Shown: positions 25,067 through 34,032 of the stretch, in pieces
Numbering within the stretch: position 1 is the stretch's first letter
How the letters are laid out: the number at the start of each line of letters is the position of its first letter
Assembly (NCBI GenBank): GCA_018882895.1
Contig: VERF01000013.1
Span: 1-49,414 of the forward strand
DNA length: 49,414 bases
Direction: 5' to 3'
DNA from: Candidatus Kapaibacterium sp.
GTDB taxonomy: Bacteria; Bacteroidota; Ignavibacteria; Kapaibacteriales; Kapaibacteriaceae
Made by a program: the position numbers and the translations under genes
Notes under the pieces: generated by a model
Seen by the model: only the letters and a program-made list of their open reading frames with translations
What the model was told of the DNA's origin: nothing
Databases searched by the model: none

Positions 25067-26044
25067 ATGTTTTTTCCGAAAAAGACCTTCCTTGGTGCCC
25101 TTGCGGTTCTGGGTCTGATCGTCCTTACAGCTTCGTCCGCACAAGCCCAAAAGGCGGCTGCGGCAGCCCCCTCATTTCGTGAGTATCGTCTGCAGGCTGC
25201 ATATCGGGCCGGGATCGCTCAGAACTATGAGGTCACCGAAAAGACGACCGTCCAGCGCATTCACAGCGACTCTTCCATTCGCTCCTACCAGCGTGAGGTG
25301 CTCACGTATGTGACGGTGCGTTGCATTGAGTCGATGGAGAACATCTCTCGTCTGGTGGTGACGGCCGATTCGATCATCTATAAGTTCACTACCGGCCCAT
25401 CGGTGATCGACTATGATTCACAGAAGGATGCGGCACCAAAGGCGTTCCCTGACCTGAACAACTACGTTGGCGTGCTGAATCGCTCATACGAGCTGACCTA
25501 CTCTCCGTACGGGGAAGTGACAAAGGTTGCCGGCGATCAGATCGACTTCTGGCGGGATTACCTTCAGACGAATTCAGGTGATCTCGATACGCTGATCTCA
25601 ACGATCTGGCTCCAGGCACTGTCTGATGAGAATCTGTTGCATGTCGGTGACATGCAGAAGCAGATCGTACCTGGCTCAAAGCGTGCCATCGATTCGTCGT
25701 GGAGACACAATCTCCGTTTGCGAGTCGATGGAGTGGTCTACGAAGGCAAGGCACGGTCTACCTTCAAGTCCTATGAAGGGGGCATCTTTACGATTGCCAC
25801 GCAGGACACGTTGCCGGCACGCACTCGCTGGCCCTTGCATGTGTTTGAGATCCCGGACCTGGTGCAGGCGCAAGAAGGTCAAGCCGTGGTCAACAGCACG
25901 CTGCAGCTCTCAACGACCGGCGTGCTCAACGGCATTGATGCCAACATCTCGGCCTCCTTCCGCGGTCAAGTCGGCAAGGAGATTTTCACTCAGAATGTCA
26001 CATCCACGCAGTCGTGGAAGCTCGTCCGTCAGTTCCAGTGGTGA
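25067..26044 (+). CDS. Exported protein of unknown function (beta-rich)
   Basis: 325 aa with a signal peptide (KTFLGALAVLGLIVLTASSAQAQ). The mature part alternates short strands: YEVTEKTTVQRIHSD, LTYVTVRCIESMENISRLVVTADSI, YELTYSPYGEVTKVAGD, GGIFTIATQDT, LQLSTTGVLNGIDANISASFRGQV. This is the layout of DUF6263-like periplasmic proteins (a steroid-hormone-like barrel of antiparallel strands), but I cannot assign a family firmly. It overlaps the next gene by one base (TGATG), and the two look like diverged paralogues. TAGATTCA lies 4 nt before the ATG, too close for an ordinary leader. Confidence 0.6.
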   Translation: MFFPKKTFLGALAVLGLIVLTASSAQAQKAAAAAPSFREYRLQAAYRAGIAQNYEVTEKTTVQRIHSDSSIRSYQREVLTYVTVRCIESMENISRLVVTADSIIYKFTTGPSVIDYDSQKDAAPKAFPDLNNYVGVLNRSYELTYSPYGEVTKVAGDQIDFWRDYLQTNSGDLDTLISTIWLQALSDENLLHVGDMQKQIVPGSKRAIDSSWRHNLRLRVDGVVYEGKARSTFKSYEGGIFTIATQDTLPARTRWPLHVFEIPDLVQAQEGQAVVNSTLQLSTTGVLNGIDANISASFRGQVGKEIFTQNVTSTQSWKLVRQFQW

Positions 26045-27081
26045 TGCGCCTTTGGGGCGCTCTCGTCGCCCTTGGTCTTGGGCTGGCGCTGCCGTCGTGC
26101 CAGACCGAGAGCGACCGTCCGGAGTCGGCCGGCGAGGTCGTCCTTGCGCGCGACACGGCCGGTGCACCGCGCCAGTCGGGTGCTAGCGCAGGCGTAAAGA
26201 ACTTCGTACTCAAGTGGCGTGCCGGCGACGTCTTTCGGTATCGCATTGAGCAGATATCGGAAGGGGGCGTCGACACGGCGCGAACCACCTCGAAGACGAC
26301 ACACTGGTACACGCGCACCGTCCGAGCCGTGCGATCCGATGGCTCGTACGAGACTGTCGTACGATTCGATTCCATCAGCGCCAGTGGTTCGGTCAAGAGC
26401 CTGCGTAGCGGAGCGACGCTTGTTGAGCAGTCCTACAGTTCTACCGACACATCCGAGACATCAAAGCGCCGATACCCGCAATTCGCCTCGATCATCGGCG
26501 AGGACGTCGTTATCTACATGTCAAGCGACGGGAAGGTCGAACAGGTGGGCGACGTTGCACCGATCATCAAGAAGATCGGTGTGTTGGCCGGTCAGCCCCT
26601 TACCGAGCAGATCACAGACCAACTCACGGCACAGGTCAAGACCAGCGTATTTGCGGCGATCATGCTGCAGGAGTTCGTGCCGTATCCGAAGCAGGGACTC
26701 GATGCGAATGCATCATGGGTGAACGACCAGGTGAGTCCCCTCGGTGAGTACTTTGCCCTCGAAACGAAGGCATCGTATGCGCTCAGCAGTGTGTACCGCG
26801 TGCGTGATCACCGCATCGGTGTGATCGGCGCCACGATCGCCGGCGGTGTCCGCGTTCTTCCTATGCCGGCCAATTCGCCGCTCCGTATCAACATTACCTC
26901 TTCGTCGATCACGGGATCGTCCAAGGCCGTGGTCGACGTTGATCGAGGCATCACGCTTTCCAAGCGCAACACCATCTCAATGTCCATGTCCGGGATCGTG
27001 CAGTCTCCGGCAATGAAGACATTGGGTGAAAAGATCTCTCAATCACAGTCATCGATCACCACGATCGAACTCATTCGCTGA
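26044..27081 (+). CDS. Lipoprotein of unknown function, probable paralogue of the preceding gene
   Basis: 345 aa from ATG 26044, whose A is the last base of the previous stop. The longer start at 26014 would bury the signal sequence. MRLWGALVALGLGLALPSC is a lipoprotein signal, and Gln follows the Cys, so outer-membrane sorting is likely. The body begins FRYRIEQISEGGVDTARTTSKTTHWYTRTVRAVRSDGSYETVVRFDSI, which parallels the Y-x-V-x-E ... V-T-Y-V-T-V-R ... S-x-L-V-V-x-x-D-S-I pattern of the upstream protein. The end (KAVVDVDRGITLSKRNTISMSMSG) is typical of DUF6263-type proteins. Function unknown; the two gene products may work together in the envelope. Confidence 0.55.
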   Translation: MRLWGALVALGLGLALPSCQTESDRPESAGEVVLARDTAGAPRQSGASAGVKNFVLKWRAGDVFRYRIEQISEGGVDTARTTSKTTHWYTRTVRAVRSDGSYETVVRFDSISASGSVKSLRSGATLVEQSYSSTDTSETSKRRYPQFASIIGEDVVIYMSSDGKVEQVGDVAPIIKKIGVLAGQPLTEQITDQLTAQVKTSVFAAIMLQEFVPYPKQGLDANASWVNDQVSPLGEYFALETKASYALSSVYRVRDHRIGVIGATIAGGVRVLPMPANSPLRINITSSSITGSSKAVVDVDRGITLSKRNTISMSMSGIVQSPAMKTLGEKISQSQSSITTIELIR

Positions 27082-27087
27082 CGAGCC

Positions 27088-29613
27088 ATGGCCAAGAAGA
27101 ACGTTGATTACCGGAAGGTCTTTCAGCCGAGTGACACCATTGCCTTCATGGCGATCGGTGTTGGACTGGTGATCGCGCTTGTGGCTCCGTACGACAATCT
27201 TGCCGTTCGTCTCATCGGCATCTGCATTGCCATTCTTGGCGGCGTTGCACTGTTCATGATGGTGTCTCCGCGCCTTACGGATCTGCAGATCATCAATCCG
27301 ATTCGACCCTCGTCGATGCCCGACATTATGTCGAGGACCGTCCAAGATGCCAAGAAGCGGACGCAGACGTTCGACTCTGACGCGTATCGCCGCACCTTCG
27401 GTCAGGCCGAGACCGAAGAGCAAACATTCTTCGATGAGAGTCAGACATCGTTGTTCGAGGAGAATCTCGCGCGACCCCAGACGCCCCCTACCGAAACATC
27501 CGTCGCAGCAGGCATGGAGCTCATCGCCGAGGGTGATTCCAGCGTTCGCATCGTGGGAACCCGAAAGAGCACAACCTCGGGATCCAGCGTGCCGACACTC
27601 GTCAGCGAAGCCCGCCAGGCCGCCCGCCAGGCTCAGATCGATGAGCTGACGCAGCGGCGTCAGGCCACGACGTTCCTGCCAAGTCAGACCGATCCGTTCG
27701 AAGGCTCTCCGGATCAGGAGATCCAACTCTCGGACGACGTCATCATACGTCCGGCCCGCAAGCGCGACGCGGAGCCGCCAACAGAAGAATCGACCGCATC
27801 GAGTATGTCAAATGTCATCGAGCCCGACATCGCCTTGCCGGCCACGGAAGATGTTGAGCTGGGAGATGCATTCGAGCAGGTAGACGACCAAGAGCCATCT
27901 CAGGGGGCTGATGTCGACGCTGTGGTGCATGCATCGGCAGACGATGCCGCGATGGAACAACCACAGGAGATCCTTGATGCCGAGGCCATAGCCGCAGCCG
28001 AGGCCGAGGCCTGGCAGGCACGGCAGGAAGCGTCCGATCTTGAGTCTGAAGAACTCGAGCCGGAGCCAGCCGTGGCGGCGCCTCCGCGTGAGACGTCACG
28101 TCGCTCGCCGTCCGTGTCATTGTCGACCTTTGTCAGTGAGCTTAACGAAGAAGACCTTACCTCTCAGGAGCCGCGTCGGGAGTTTGACTATCTGCTGAAT
28201 CGTGTTCTGATGGTCATCCGTTCGGCCACGAATGCCCGCACGGCAGCCTTCCTGTGGGTCAACAGCGAGCGTCAGCAACTGGTGGTCGAGGCCAAGATCA
28301 CCGAAGCGGAAGACGAGTTCACCACCAAGCGCAAGATTCCGATGCGCATGGATGCGCTCAGTCAGATCGCCCGGGATGGTCGACCCGAGATCATCACACA
28401 GATCAGCGCAAGTGCCGAGACCGAACTGCTTCCGTACTATGATCGTCCGGCAGGCACGGTTTCGTTCATCGGCGTTCCAGTGTACTACGGCGGAAACGTT
28501 GTTGGTATTCTCTGTGCCGACTCGAAGCTGGAGGATGCATACTCCGACATTACCGTCGGTTTCTTTGGTCAGTTCACGAAGCTCATTTCCGGTCTCGTAT
28601 CGGCCTACACCACGAAGTACGATCTGCTTCAAGCCTCGTCGACGCTCGAGGCGATCGAAGAACTCCGGCAGGCCATCGGTGCTTCGCCCCTTTCCGCCGC
28701 GAGTGTCATTCGCGCAATGTTCTCCTCGGTCATTCAGCGCATGGACGTCAGTCGAATCGGCGTTGTCAGCTATGATTCCGCACGTCGCGAATGGACGCTG
28801 ACAGATGCGCGCACGGCCATGGATGAGGACTATCGCTCGTATGTCGGCGCATCGGTCAACGTAACATCGTCTGCCGTCGGAACCTGCATCACGTCGGCAT
28901 TGAGCGTGGTACAAACGCAGGAGTTCACCACCACGAGGGTGTTCGACGCAGAGCCCGCGCTGGACTTCGGACAGTTCGTTGCCGTTCCGCTCCGAACGGC
29001 CAAGGAGTGCTTTGGCGCACTCTTCCTGGAGAATCTCGAAGGGTCGCTCTCTACGCAGGACATTGCCCTTGCCGAGGCCATGGCCGAGTATGCCTCCACG
29101 TTCTATGAGCAACTTCATCAGATCGATTCACTCCGTGGTACGGCGTTGCTCGACCATGAGACGGGCGTCCTGAATGAGCAGGGATTTGAGATGCGGGTTC
29201 GCGAGGAGTTTGCGCGCGCCGTCGACTATAACATCCCGCTAACGGTGTGCATGGTGCATCTCGATGCCTCGAGGGCAAGTCAGGAGCAACGCATGCACGC
29301 ACTCCTCCACGTCCTGCGCCTGGTCAAGGAGCAGCTGCGTGAGTACGACGTCGTGGCCCGCTTCGGCCAAGAGCACATCGCCCTCGGCCTTATCGGCTAT
29401 AAGCTGCAAGAGGCGCAGAACTGGACCGAGACCATGCGCCGAGAGATCGCCAGCTCGCCGGTGAATGTTGACGGTAAGCGGCTCTCCTTTACGGTATCGA
29501 TCGGCATCGCTCAGGCAGAGCCGCGCGACACGTGGGATGATCTGATCGCACATGCCAACGCTGCTCTTGAAGTGAGCATGAGAAGCGGAAATAAGGTGAC
29601 CGTGTTTGCCTGA
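27088..29613 (+). CDS. Membrane GAF-GAF-(degenerate GGDEF) protein
   Basis: 841 aa. Two membrane helices near the N-terminus (DTIAFMAIGVGLVIALVAP; LAVRLIGICIAILGGVALFMMVSP), then a long acidic, low-complexity linker (~90-350, e.g. AIAAAEAEAWQARQEASDLESEELEPEP). A GAF domain covers ~360-510 (FIGVPVYYGGNVVGILCADSK) and a second ~530-690 (FVAVPLRTAKECFGALFLEN). The last ~140 residues align with GGDEF domains (LLDHETGVLNEQGFEMRV; VVARFGQEHIALGLIG; LSFTVSIGIAQAEP), but the GGDEF loop is GQEHI and the metal-binding Asp-Phe-Lys stretch is replaced. Diguanylate cyclase activity is therefore unlikely; it may be a c-di-GMP-independent or ligand-sensing scaffold. It follows the lipoprotein by six bases. 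Confidence 0.75.
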   Translation: MAKKNVDYRKVFQPSDTIAFMAIGVGLVIALVAPYDNLAVRLIGICIAILGGVALFMMVSPRLTDLQIINPIRPSSMPDIMSRTVQDAKKRTQTFDSDAYRRTFGQAETEEQTFFDESQTSLFEENLARPQTPPTETSVAAGMELIAEGDSSVRIVGTRKSTTSGSSVPTLVSEARQAARQAQIDELTQRRQATTFLPSQTDPFEGSPDQEIQLSDDVIIRPARKRDAEPPTEESTASSMSNVIEPDIALPATEDVELGDAFEQVDDQEPSQGADVDAVVHASADDAAMEQPQEILDAEAIAAAEAEAWQARQEASDLESEELEPEPAVAAPPRETSRRSPSVSLSTFVSELNEEDLTSQEPRREFDYLLNRVLMVIRSATNARTAAFLWVNSERQQLVVEAKITEAEDEFTTKRKIPMRMDALSQIARDGRPEIITQISASAETELLPYYDRPAGTVSFIGVPVYYGGNVVGILCADSKLEDAYSDITVGFFGQFTKLISGLVSAYTTKYDLLQASSTLEAIEELRQAIGASPLSAASVIRAMFSSVIQRMDVSRIGVVSYDSARREWTLTDARTAMDEDYRSYVGASVNVTSSAVGTCITSALSVVQTQEFTTTRVFDAEPALDFGQFVAVPLRTAKECFGALFLENLEGSLSTQDIALAEAMAEYASTFYEQLHQIDSLRGTALLDHETGVLNEQGFEMRVREEFARAVDYNIPLTVCMVHLDASRASQEQRMHALLHVLRLVKEQLREYDVVARFGQEHIALGLIGYKLQEAQNWTETMRREIASSPVNVDGKRLSFTVSIGIAQAEPRDTWDDLIAHANAALEVSMRSGNKVTVFA

Positions 29614-29624
29614 GCGGCAAGGGG

Positions 29625-30515
29625 CTAGTCGTTGTCGGACCCGTCCGTGGAAAACCGAACAGTTACCGGGCAGTGATCGCTGACCTTTGCGGCTTCGCGC
29701 TCATCGAGGTAGGCCTTAACATCATCAACGCGTTCGCTGCCAACGACCAGCCGACCCATGGCTGACCGTGAAGCCAGGACGTGATCGATCACGTACCAGT
29801 TCGGATTGCGGCACGACTTAAGCGTGCCTGTCAGAAATGTCATCTCCGTGCTCCCAAGAAGGGGCTTCAGGGTGGCATTCTCGCGTCGGCCCGGAAAGTC
29901 ATTGAGGTCGCCAACGATCAGGATGTCATTCTCCGAGCTGGAGCGCACCACCGAGTCGGCCCACGAGCGAAGCATGGCCGCCTGCTTTCCGCGAATGCGG
30001 CGCGACTCTTCGCGGAGTTCATCCGTACTGTCGGCGCGTGACGTGCTCTTGAGATGGACGACCATCATCAGCCAGTCAAATGCCCCCTTACGACATGACA
30101 CCACGAGTCCGGCCCTCATGCGGTCGATGCCCACAGTAAGGGGCATATAGGTTTCGATGCGCTTGACCTCGAGATCCTTCCGGTGCACGAGGCCGACGTT
30201 CTGTTTGATGTCGAGTTCGGTTACGAATCCGTCATAGTCCGGTAGGTACGCAAGCAAACGCTTCAGAGCCGCAGTGTTCTCGATCTCCTGCACGCCCAGC
30301 ACATCGATGCCCGATCGGTCGATCACATCGGCGATGCGCTTGTAGTCCTCCTCAGCACGCGGCTTGAGATCGTCCACGCCATCGCCCAGCCACTCGATGT
30401 TGAACGTACCCACGACCACTTGGTCCGGATACACGGAACGCGTCGAATGGCACGCCGTCAGCACCAGCAGGCAAGGGGCAAGCAGGGCCGCCAGGTGCAA
30501 GCGCGAGGGCATCAT
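29625..30515 (-). CDS. Endonuclease/exonuclease/phosphatase-fold lipoprotein
   Basis: 296 aa. MMPSRLHLAALLAPCLLVLTAC is a lipoprotein signal with lipobox LTAC. The rest is the EEP fold: VVGTFNIEWLGDG (Asn of the first strand), VLGVQEIENTAALKRLL (metal-binding Glu), MMVVHLKS, DILIVGDLNDFPG (the conserved GDxND) and VSDHCPVTVRF (catalytic SDH). All catalytic residues are there, so it probably cleaves phosphodiesters (nucleic acid or phospholipid) in the envelope. Its ATG overlaps the proline dehydrogenase stop, so the two are coupled. Confidence 0.85.
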   Translation of the reverse strand: MMPSRLHLAALLAPCLLVLTACHSTRSVYPDQVVVGTFNIEWLGDGVDDLKPRAEEDYKRIADVIDRSGIDVLGVQEIENTAALKRLLAYLPDYDGFVTELDIKQNVGLVHRKDLEVKRIETYMPLTVGIDRMRAGLVVSCRKGAFDWLMMVVHLKSTSRADSTDELREESRRIRGKQAAMLRSWADSVVRSSSENDILIVGDLNDFPGRRENATLKPLLGSTEMTFLTGTLKSCRNPNWYVIDHVLASRSAMGRLVVGSERVDDVKAYLDEREAAKVSDHCPVTVRFSTDGSDND

Positions 30516-31414
30516 CGACCCGTCAGAACAGCTTTGGCAACGTATCCGGCAACTTGCGGGTTCTCCTTCAGGCGACGCGTGGAGTATCCATACCAGTCGT
30601 CACCGAAAGGCACATAGATGCGCACGCGATGTCCGCCACGGATGAGCGAGTCGCGACGATCCTCACGCACGCCAAGAAGCATCTGGAACTCGACGTTGTG
30701 GCCTGTTGACCGATGAGCCGCAACCTGCCGCTCTGCATCAACGATGAGTGACTCATCGTGCGTGGCGATATGAACGCGTGCCTGACCTGTGAGCAGAATG
30801 CCGAGCAGCTTCTTGTAGTTGGCACGAATGCCGTCCGGATCCTTGATCGCAACTGATGCATCCTCAACGTATATCCCCTTGCAGAGGCGCACCGACGGGG
30901 CATAGTCGAGCAGCGAACGAATGTCGGCCTCCGAGCGGTGCAGGTAGGCCTGGATCACCACGCCGACATTTTCGAAACCCTCACTGCGGAGGCGACGATA
31001 GAACTCCAGCGTCACATCCGTATAGGGTGTGTTCTCCATGTCCATGCGCACGAACAAGCCGAATGATTTGGCACGTTCGACCAGCATGCGAAGGTTCGAG
31101 TAGGCAAAGTCTCTATCGATGTCGAGACCAAGCGAGGTGAGCTTTACGCTCAGATAGGAATCAAGTCCGTTGTCGCGGATCGCATCCAGGACAGCCCCTT
31201 GAGAAGCTGTTTCCGACACGGCGCGCTCACGCGAGGAGACGAACTCGCCCAACACGTCGATCGTGGAGCAGGCTCCCTTTGACATCAGCTGCTGCGTCAC
31301 GCGCACCGCATCGGACAGAGCGTCACCGGCGATGTATCGCTGAGCGACGGACTTGACGATGCGCTTCGGAATGATCGGAAGGGTGGCGACGACGAGTGTG
31401 TTGAAGAGACTCAC
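30512..31414 (-). CDS. Proline dehydrogenase
   Basis: 300 aa, the short monofunctional (PutB/FadM) type. It oxidises proline to pyrroline-5-carboxylate with FAD and passes electrons to the membrane quinone pool. Seen: RYIAGDALSDAVRVTQQLMSKGACSTIDVLGE, YLSVKLTSLGLDID (the sVKlt motif), FVRMDMENTPYTD (the R-D-E flavin/substrate region), VVIQAYLHRSEAD, VRLCKGIYVE (R-x-x-KG-Y motif), HIATHDE and FQMLLGVREDRRDSLIRGGHRVRIYVPFG. No P5C dehydrogenase domain is attached. It starts 14 nt after the M12 protease gene and is coupled to the lipoprotein. Confidence 0.93.
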   Translation of the reverse strand: MSLFNTLVVATLPIIPKRIVKSVAQRYIAGDALSDAVRVTQQLMSKGACSTIDVLGEFVSSRERAVSETASQGAVLDAIRDNGLDSYLSVKLTSLGLDIDRDFAYSNLRMLVERAKSFGLFVRMDMENTPYTDVTLEFYRRLRSEGFENVGVVIQAYLHRSEADIRSLLDYAPSVRLCKGIYVEDASVAIKDPDGIRANYKKLLGILLTGQARVHIATHDESLIVDAERQVAAHRSTGHNVEFQMLLGVREDRRDSLIRGGHRVRIYVPFGDDWYGYSTRRLKENPQVAGYVAKAVLTGR

Positions 31415-31428
31415 GGACGCGCCTCCGA

Positions 31429-33993
31429 TCAGCGGGTGATCACCAGCGGAACAGCCGCCTGTGAGGTGCCGAATCGAACAACAAGCTGATACGAGCCCGA
31501 TGCAACTGACGTCACCGGCAGTGTGATCGACTGAGTGCCACGGCGGACGTCTTCCTGACGTCCGAGTATAAACTCGGACCCGTCTGTGCCAATCAGCATG
31601 ATCGTGGCCTGTGCATCAATGTCCGATTGGATGGAACATGTGACCGATGTTGACGCTGGATTCGGACTCACACCTGTGATGCTGAAGGGGGCTTGTACGT
31701 CACCTTCGCTCACCGAAACAACCGATGCGCATGTATCGATCGTCAGATTGTCGCGCGTGGCAAGCACTGCTTCACTGGTGGCGTCGATCACGCGGAGTTT
31801 GACCATTGTGCCGACCGGGACGTTGCGCATGTTGACGTTTGTGCTGAAGATCTGCCACTGCGAGAGGTCGATCGTTGACTGTTGCGTGGCTGTTCTCCAG
31901 TTCGCACCGTTGTCCGTGGTGTACTGAATACGCACATCGTTGATGAAGTCATGCGTCCAGCGATACTGATTCGGCTGGTTGCGGCAGAGCTTGGCGTTCT
32001 CTTCCGGAATGTCGAGCACGAAACGCGTTGTGCCAATGGCGAATGTGCCACTGGTCGATGGCGTTGAGGGCGAACTCAGAGCCGTGACGCGGATGCGAGC
32101 GTTGCTCGTCGTTGTCGACGGTACCGTCCAGCTGAGTGCAGCGGCATTGATCGAAGCATTGATCGTCTCGAAGGTCTCGCCATCGGCAGCGAATTCCACC
32201 TTCACGTTCGTGACGCCGGTGGCACGCGTCCAACGGATCTGGAAGGTAGAGCCGGCTCCGATTCGCTCGCCACCCTTTGGTGCGTCGAGCACAACCGGAA
32301 TCGACAGGCGATACTTCGCCAGCGACGTGTCGTTGACGTTTGCATCGGCGGCATCTTCGATTCGGATCCAGAACTCGCTGGATACGTTCGACGGAACAGT
32401 CCAAGAATAAAGTTCGTCGTCGGCATTCACACCCGAGGCGATCGACGTCCATGGTCCGGCCACGGCAGGCCCCCAAAGAAGGTTCACGGTTGACACGCGT
32501 GCGGTCTTCCAGCGGATGGTCATTTTCTCACCGGGCTGATACGAGTCCGTACCGCGCGGCTCGGTAAGCTGCACAAGCGGGCGTGTGATCAGAGGCACGC
32601 ACGATGCGGCCTTGACCCACCCGCGCATGCGCTCGGCGGCGCGTGGCCCGAAGGTCAGCGGTGTGCGGTCACCGTTCACCAGGTGACAGTAGCTCATGAT
32701 GGTGCCCGGGATCACACGGCGAAGCTTTGTGTCGGTGAAGCATCCGTCTGTTCGGTCGATGGCGGGCCCGAGCTGACAGGTGTCGATCGGTGGGCTCCAA
32801 TAGCAATTGTGCGTGTGCGGCGCCCCGATGTTGTGACCCATTTCGTGTGCGGCCACAAAGACGTCCCACACAAAGGCATTGCTGCGGTTCGGATCGCCCG
32901 GCACATCGTTGGCCGTGAGATACACGGTGCTGACGCCGTAGCCGCCGTTTTGACGCTTGTTGCAGAGCTGATCCAAAAATGCAATGCCGCCAACGAAGCC
33001 GCCGCCAACCGGACGGATGAGAGCATAGAGGTGCGCTACCGTGCGATCAACAGAGTTCATCCGCTTTGACCAGTCGCTGGAGAACTCTTGCAGAAGTTCT
33101 CCCGGCTCGCGGCCATCGTAGTAGTAACCGGATGGCTCCTCCAGTGTGAACTTTTCGAAGTAGGACATGTAGATGTACGCATTCAGTTCCTGCTCGTACA
33201 CCTGCGCCATGGCGGAGATGATCTTGATGAAGTACTGCACGACTTCTTCATCGGTCTCGCCGCGACGCTTCATGACGCTGTCGATGTCTTCACGCAGCAC
33301 AACGGCCATCTTGAATTCGCGCAGATCTTCGGCTTGCGTGGCATCGGCCCCCTTCGAGACCGTCGGCATCGCCATCTTGCGGCGCATCGCATCTTCGTCG
33401 ATCGGAAGGCTCTCATTGCCGCAGATGAAGCGGCTCAGCGGGTCGACGCCGAAGATGGCTGCCTCTTGTCCGATCAGGTGTGGTGTGGATGCCTGCGTGC
33501 GTGACATCGAATAGTCACGTCCCACAACGATGCGGTGGCCGTCTGCTTCTTGCACGAACCCCGTCAGGGCACCATCGCTATAGTGAAGCGACACCATCGT
33601 TTCGGGGTTTCCGTTGATCGTTCCGCGATAGGAGACAACGGGGCGGACCTTCACCGGAACCTTGCCATTCTTCGTGTGGGTGTAGATCTCCGAGTTGGCA
33701 TCAACCACCGAGCGGGTGCGCTCAAGCACGAGCGTTGTATTGCCAGTGCCGGGGATCGGGAAATTCGTCATCTCGATACGCTGCGGCTGAGGCTCAAAAA
33801 TGGCCTTTGCAGTGGCATGCGAAAGCACCGTTGTCTGAAGATTGGCGGTTGCCTGCACGGTGGCGTCTTTGCCATTGACCGTGGCCGGCACCAGGAGCTG
33901 ACGGGTATCGATGCGGACCTGGGCATTGGTAGCCGTCACAAGGGCGAGGGCTGAGACGAGGACGATCAGGAAGCCGAAACGAGAGCGTACCAT
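31429..33993 (-). CDS. Secreted reprolysin-like (M12) zinc metalloprotease with T9SS sorting domain
   Basis: 854 aa. The signal peptide is VRSRFGFLIVLVSALALVTATNAQ. A prodomain-like region (~30-210) precedes the catalytic domain (~215-470), which contains HEMGHNIGAPHTHN, the HExxHxxGxxH zinc motif with the first His at 383, and a Met-turn candidate GTIMSYCH (SYCH after the third ligand). Three or so Ig/fibronectin-like sandwiches follow (VQLTEPRGTDSYQPGEKMTIRWKTA; DAPKGGERIGAGSTFQIRWTRA; LDIPEENAKLCRNQPNQYRWTHD). The last ~90 residues (ITGVSPNPASTSVTCSI...GSYQLVVRFG) form the type A T9SS domain. TATCTTCG at 34043-34036 on the minus strand is a likely -7 box, giving its own transcript after tmk. 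Confidence 0.9.
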   Translation of the reverse strand: MVRSRFGFLIVLVSALALVTATNAQVRIDTRQLLVPATVNGKDATVQATANLQTTVLSHATAKAIFEPQPQRIEMTNFPIPGTGNTTLVLERTRSVVDANSEIYTHTKNGKVPVKVRPVVSYRGTINGNPETMVSLHYSDGALTGFVQEADGHRIVVGRDYSMSRTQASTPHLIGQEAAIFGVDPLSRFICGNESLPIDEDAMRRKMAMPTVSKGADATQAEDLREFKMAVVLREDIDSVMKRRGETDEEVVQYFIKIISAMAQVYEQELNAYIYMSYFEKFTLEEPSGYYYDGREPGELLQEFSSDWSKRMNSVDRTVAHLYALIRPVGGGFVGGIAFLDQLCNKRQNGGYGVSTVYLTANDVPGDPNRSNAFVWDVFVAAHEMGHNIGAPHTHNCYWSPPIDTCQLGPAIDRTDGCFTDTKLRRVIPGTIMSYCHLVNGDRTPLTFGPRAAERMRGWVKAASCVPLITRPLVQLTEPRGTDSYQPGEKMTIRWKTARVSTVNLLWGPAVAGPWTSIASGVNADDELYSWTVPSNVSSEFWIRIEDAADANVNDTSLAKYRLSIPVVLDAPKGGERIGAGSTFQIRWTRATGVTNVKVEFAADGETFETINASINAAALSWTVPSTTTSNARIRVTALSSPSTPSTSGTFAIGTTRFVLDIPEENAKLCRNQPNQYRWTHDFINDVRIQYTTDNGANWRTATQQSTIDLSQWQIFSTNVNMRNVPVGTMVKLRVIDATSEAVLATRDNLTIDTCASVVSVSEGDVQAPFSITGVSPNPASTSVTCSIQSDIDAQATIMLIGTDGSEFILGRQEDVRRGTQSITLPVTSVASGSYQLVVRFGTSQAAVPLVITR

Positions 33994-34032
33994 GGGTATC
34001 CCTGAGGAAGGTGTACGTGGTGAGAAAGTTGG

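Noticed and set aside
28117-29118. 333-aa minus-strand ORF opposite the GAF domains
   Set aside because: Antisense shadow with Arg/Gly-rich composition and no recognisable domain.
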